NCBI GenBank assembly: GCA_902571315.1
Contig: CACGBM010000006.1
Coordinates: forward strand, 1-35,886
From: Rhodospirillaceae bacterium
GTDB taxonomy: Bacteria > Pseudomonadota > Alphaproteobacteria > TMED109
Direction of reading: 5' to 3'
DNA: 35,886 bases
Position 1 is the stretch's first letter; each line of letters begins with the position of its first letter. Made by a program: the position numbers and the translations under genes. Shown here piece after piece: positions 35,333 to 35,886 of the stretch. Under the pieces are notes generated by a model. That model was not told the origin of the DNA. It made no database searches and saw only the letters and a program-made list of their open reading frames with translations.

Positions 35333-35886
35333 ATGAAAAATCAAACTAAAAAATATTACTCCTTACAAGGGAAATTTTTAATATCATCACCAAATATTAA
35401 TGATACTATATTTGAAAAATCACTCATCTACATGATTTCGGATAATGAATCTGGCTCAATGGGTATTATAATAAATAAACCAACACCAAAACTTGATATT
35501 AGTAATATATTAGGAGAAAATGTCCTAAATATATCAAAACAACCTCAAATATACTATGGTGGTCCAGTCGAATTAAATAAAGGCTTAATATTACATACTA
35601 ATGATTATAAAAATAATAAAAATCAAATCAAATTAGATAATGATCTTGTACTTTCTAGTGATTTTTCGACTATTAAAGAGATAATATCAGGAAATGGTCC
35701 TTCAAAGTCAGTACTTGCTATTGGCTATACAGGCTGGTCTAGTTTTCAACTACATGAAGAATTAAAAAAAAATGATTGGTTTGAATTAGATTTAAATACA
35801 GAGATTATTTTTTCAGGGAATCATAATAATAAATGGGAAAGTGCTATTTCAAAACTGGGAATCAATAAAAAATTGCTCAAAAGTGG
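35333..35886 (+). CDS. yqgE: YqgE/AlgH family protein, 3' end cut by window edge
   Basis: The frame from ATG at 35333 runs 184 codons to the right edge without a stop. It shows UPF0301 (YqgE/AlgH) blocks: FLISSPNINDTIFEKSLIYMI, GSMGIIINKPTPK, QIYYGGPVELNKGLILHT, and GYTGWSSFQLHEELKKNDWF. The family fold is known and the function is not; an AlgH role in alginate regulation in Pseudomonas has been proposed. By the family's usual length of about 185-190 residues, only a few residues are missing. Confidence 0.93.
   Translation, partial: MKNQTKKYYSLQGKFLISSPNINDTIFEKSLIYMISDNESGSMGIIINKPTPKLDISNILGENVLNISKQPQIYYGGPVELNKGLILHTNDYKNNKNQIKLDNDLVLSSDFSTIKEIISGNGPSKSVLAIGYTGWSSFQLHEELKKNDWFELDLNTEIIFSGNHNNKWESAISKLGINKKLLKS

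Overview
The window is a gene-dense, very AT-rich piece of an alphaproteobacterial chromosome. I find 41 protein-coding genes (two cut by the window edges), no tRNA or rRNA gene, no insertion sequence, no prophage and no CRISPR array. No stretch without a gene exceeds about 80 bases. Several things point to Alphaproteobacteria: the blocks ubiK/ybjN-like beside lgt-midA-pgeF, rplY-pth-ychF, mtnP next to petABC, NUDIX-DUF6111-cca, MoxR-DUF58-DUF4159-GATase, rnhB-ccrM, mutY/DUF721-DsbA-smc, and an F0 operon with paired b and b' subunits. Low GC, mostly TAA stops, overlapping genes and almost no spacer suggest a streamlined free-living marine lineage of the SAR11, HIMB59/AEGEAN-169 or similar type. 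I cannot name the lineage. Oxygen-dependent HemF, cytochrome bc1 and MutY fit an aerobe; HldD implies heptose-containing LPS.

Layout. 1-695 (minus): ubiK and a YbjN-domain gene cut by the left edge. 764-9677 (plus): a twelve-gene run: hldD, lgt, midA-like, pgeF, prs, rplY, pth, ychF, dienelactone hydrolase, secreted FKBP, mtnP. Its first four genes overlap one another by 14-26 bases. 9678-12173 (minus): petA-petB-petC (cytochrome bc1), divergent from hemF (12249-13145). 13142-15214 (minus): CoA-type NUDIX hydrolase, DUF6111 membrane protein, CCA-adding enzyme. 15271-21911 (plus): MoxR ATPase, DUF58, BatA/DUF4159 and GATase-like membrane proteins, running on into rnhB and ccrM (to 23329). 23360-24394 (minus): mutY, back to back with a DUF721 gene, then a DsbA-family protein, smc and the F0 operon atpI-atpB-atpE-atpF'-atpF (to 31260). 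31250-32929 (minus): dadA and a lipoprotein gene. 32989-33414: rnhA. 33407-35302 (minus): DsbD-like reductase. 35333 to the right edge: yqgE, incomplete.

Working themes are respiration (bc1, F0, midA-like complex I assembly factor, ubiquinone factor UbiK), envelope maturation (Lgt, HldD, periplasmic thiol-redox proteins, FKBP), DNA maintenance (SMC, CcrM, MutY, RNases HI and HII) and translation (bL25, Pth, YchF, CCA). The least understood part is the MoxR-DUF58-DUF4159-GATase operon, in which three consecutive proteins carry a VWA-like D-x-x-x-S motif next to a MoxR chaperone-type ATPase. Other points worth a second look are a CcrM that seems to lack its C-terminal DNA-recognition domain, smc fused by a stop/start overlap to the F0 operon, an uncharacterised lipoprotein, and convergent gene pairs whose 3' ends abut or overlap.
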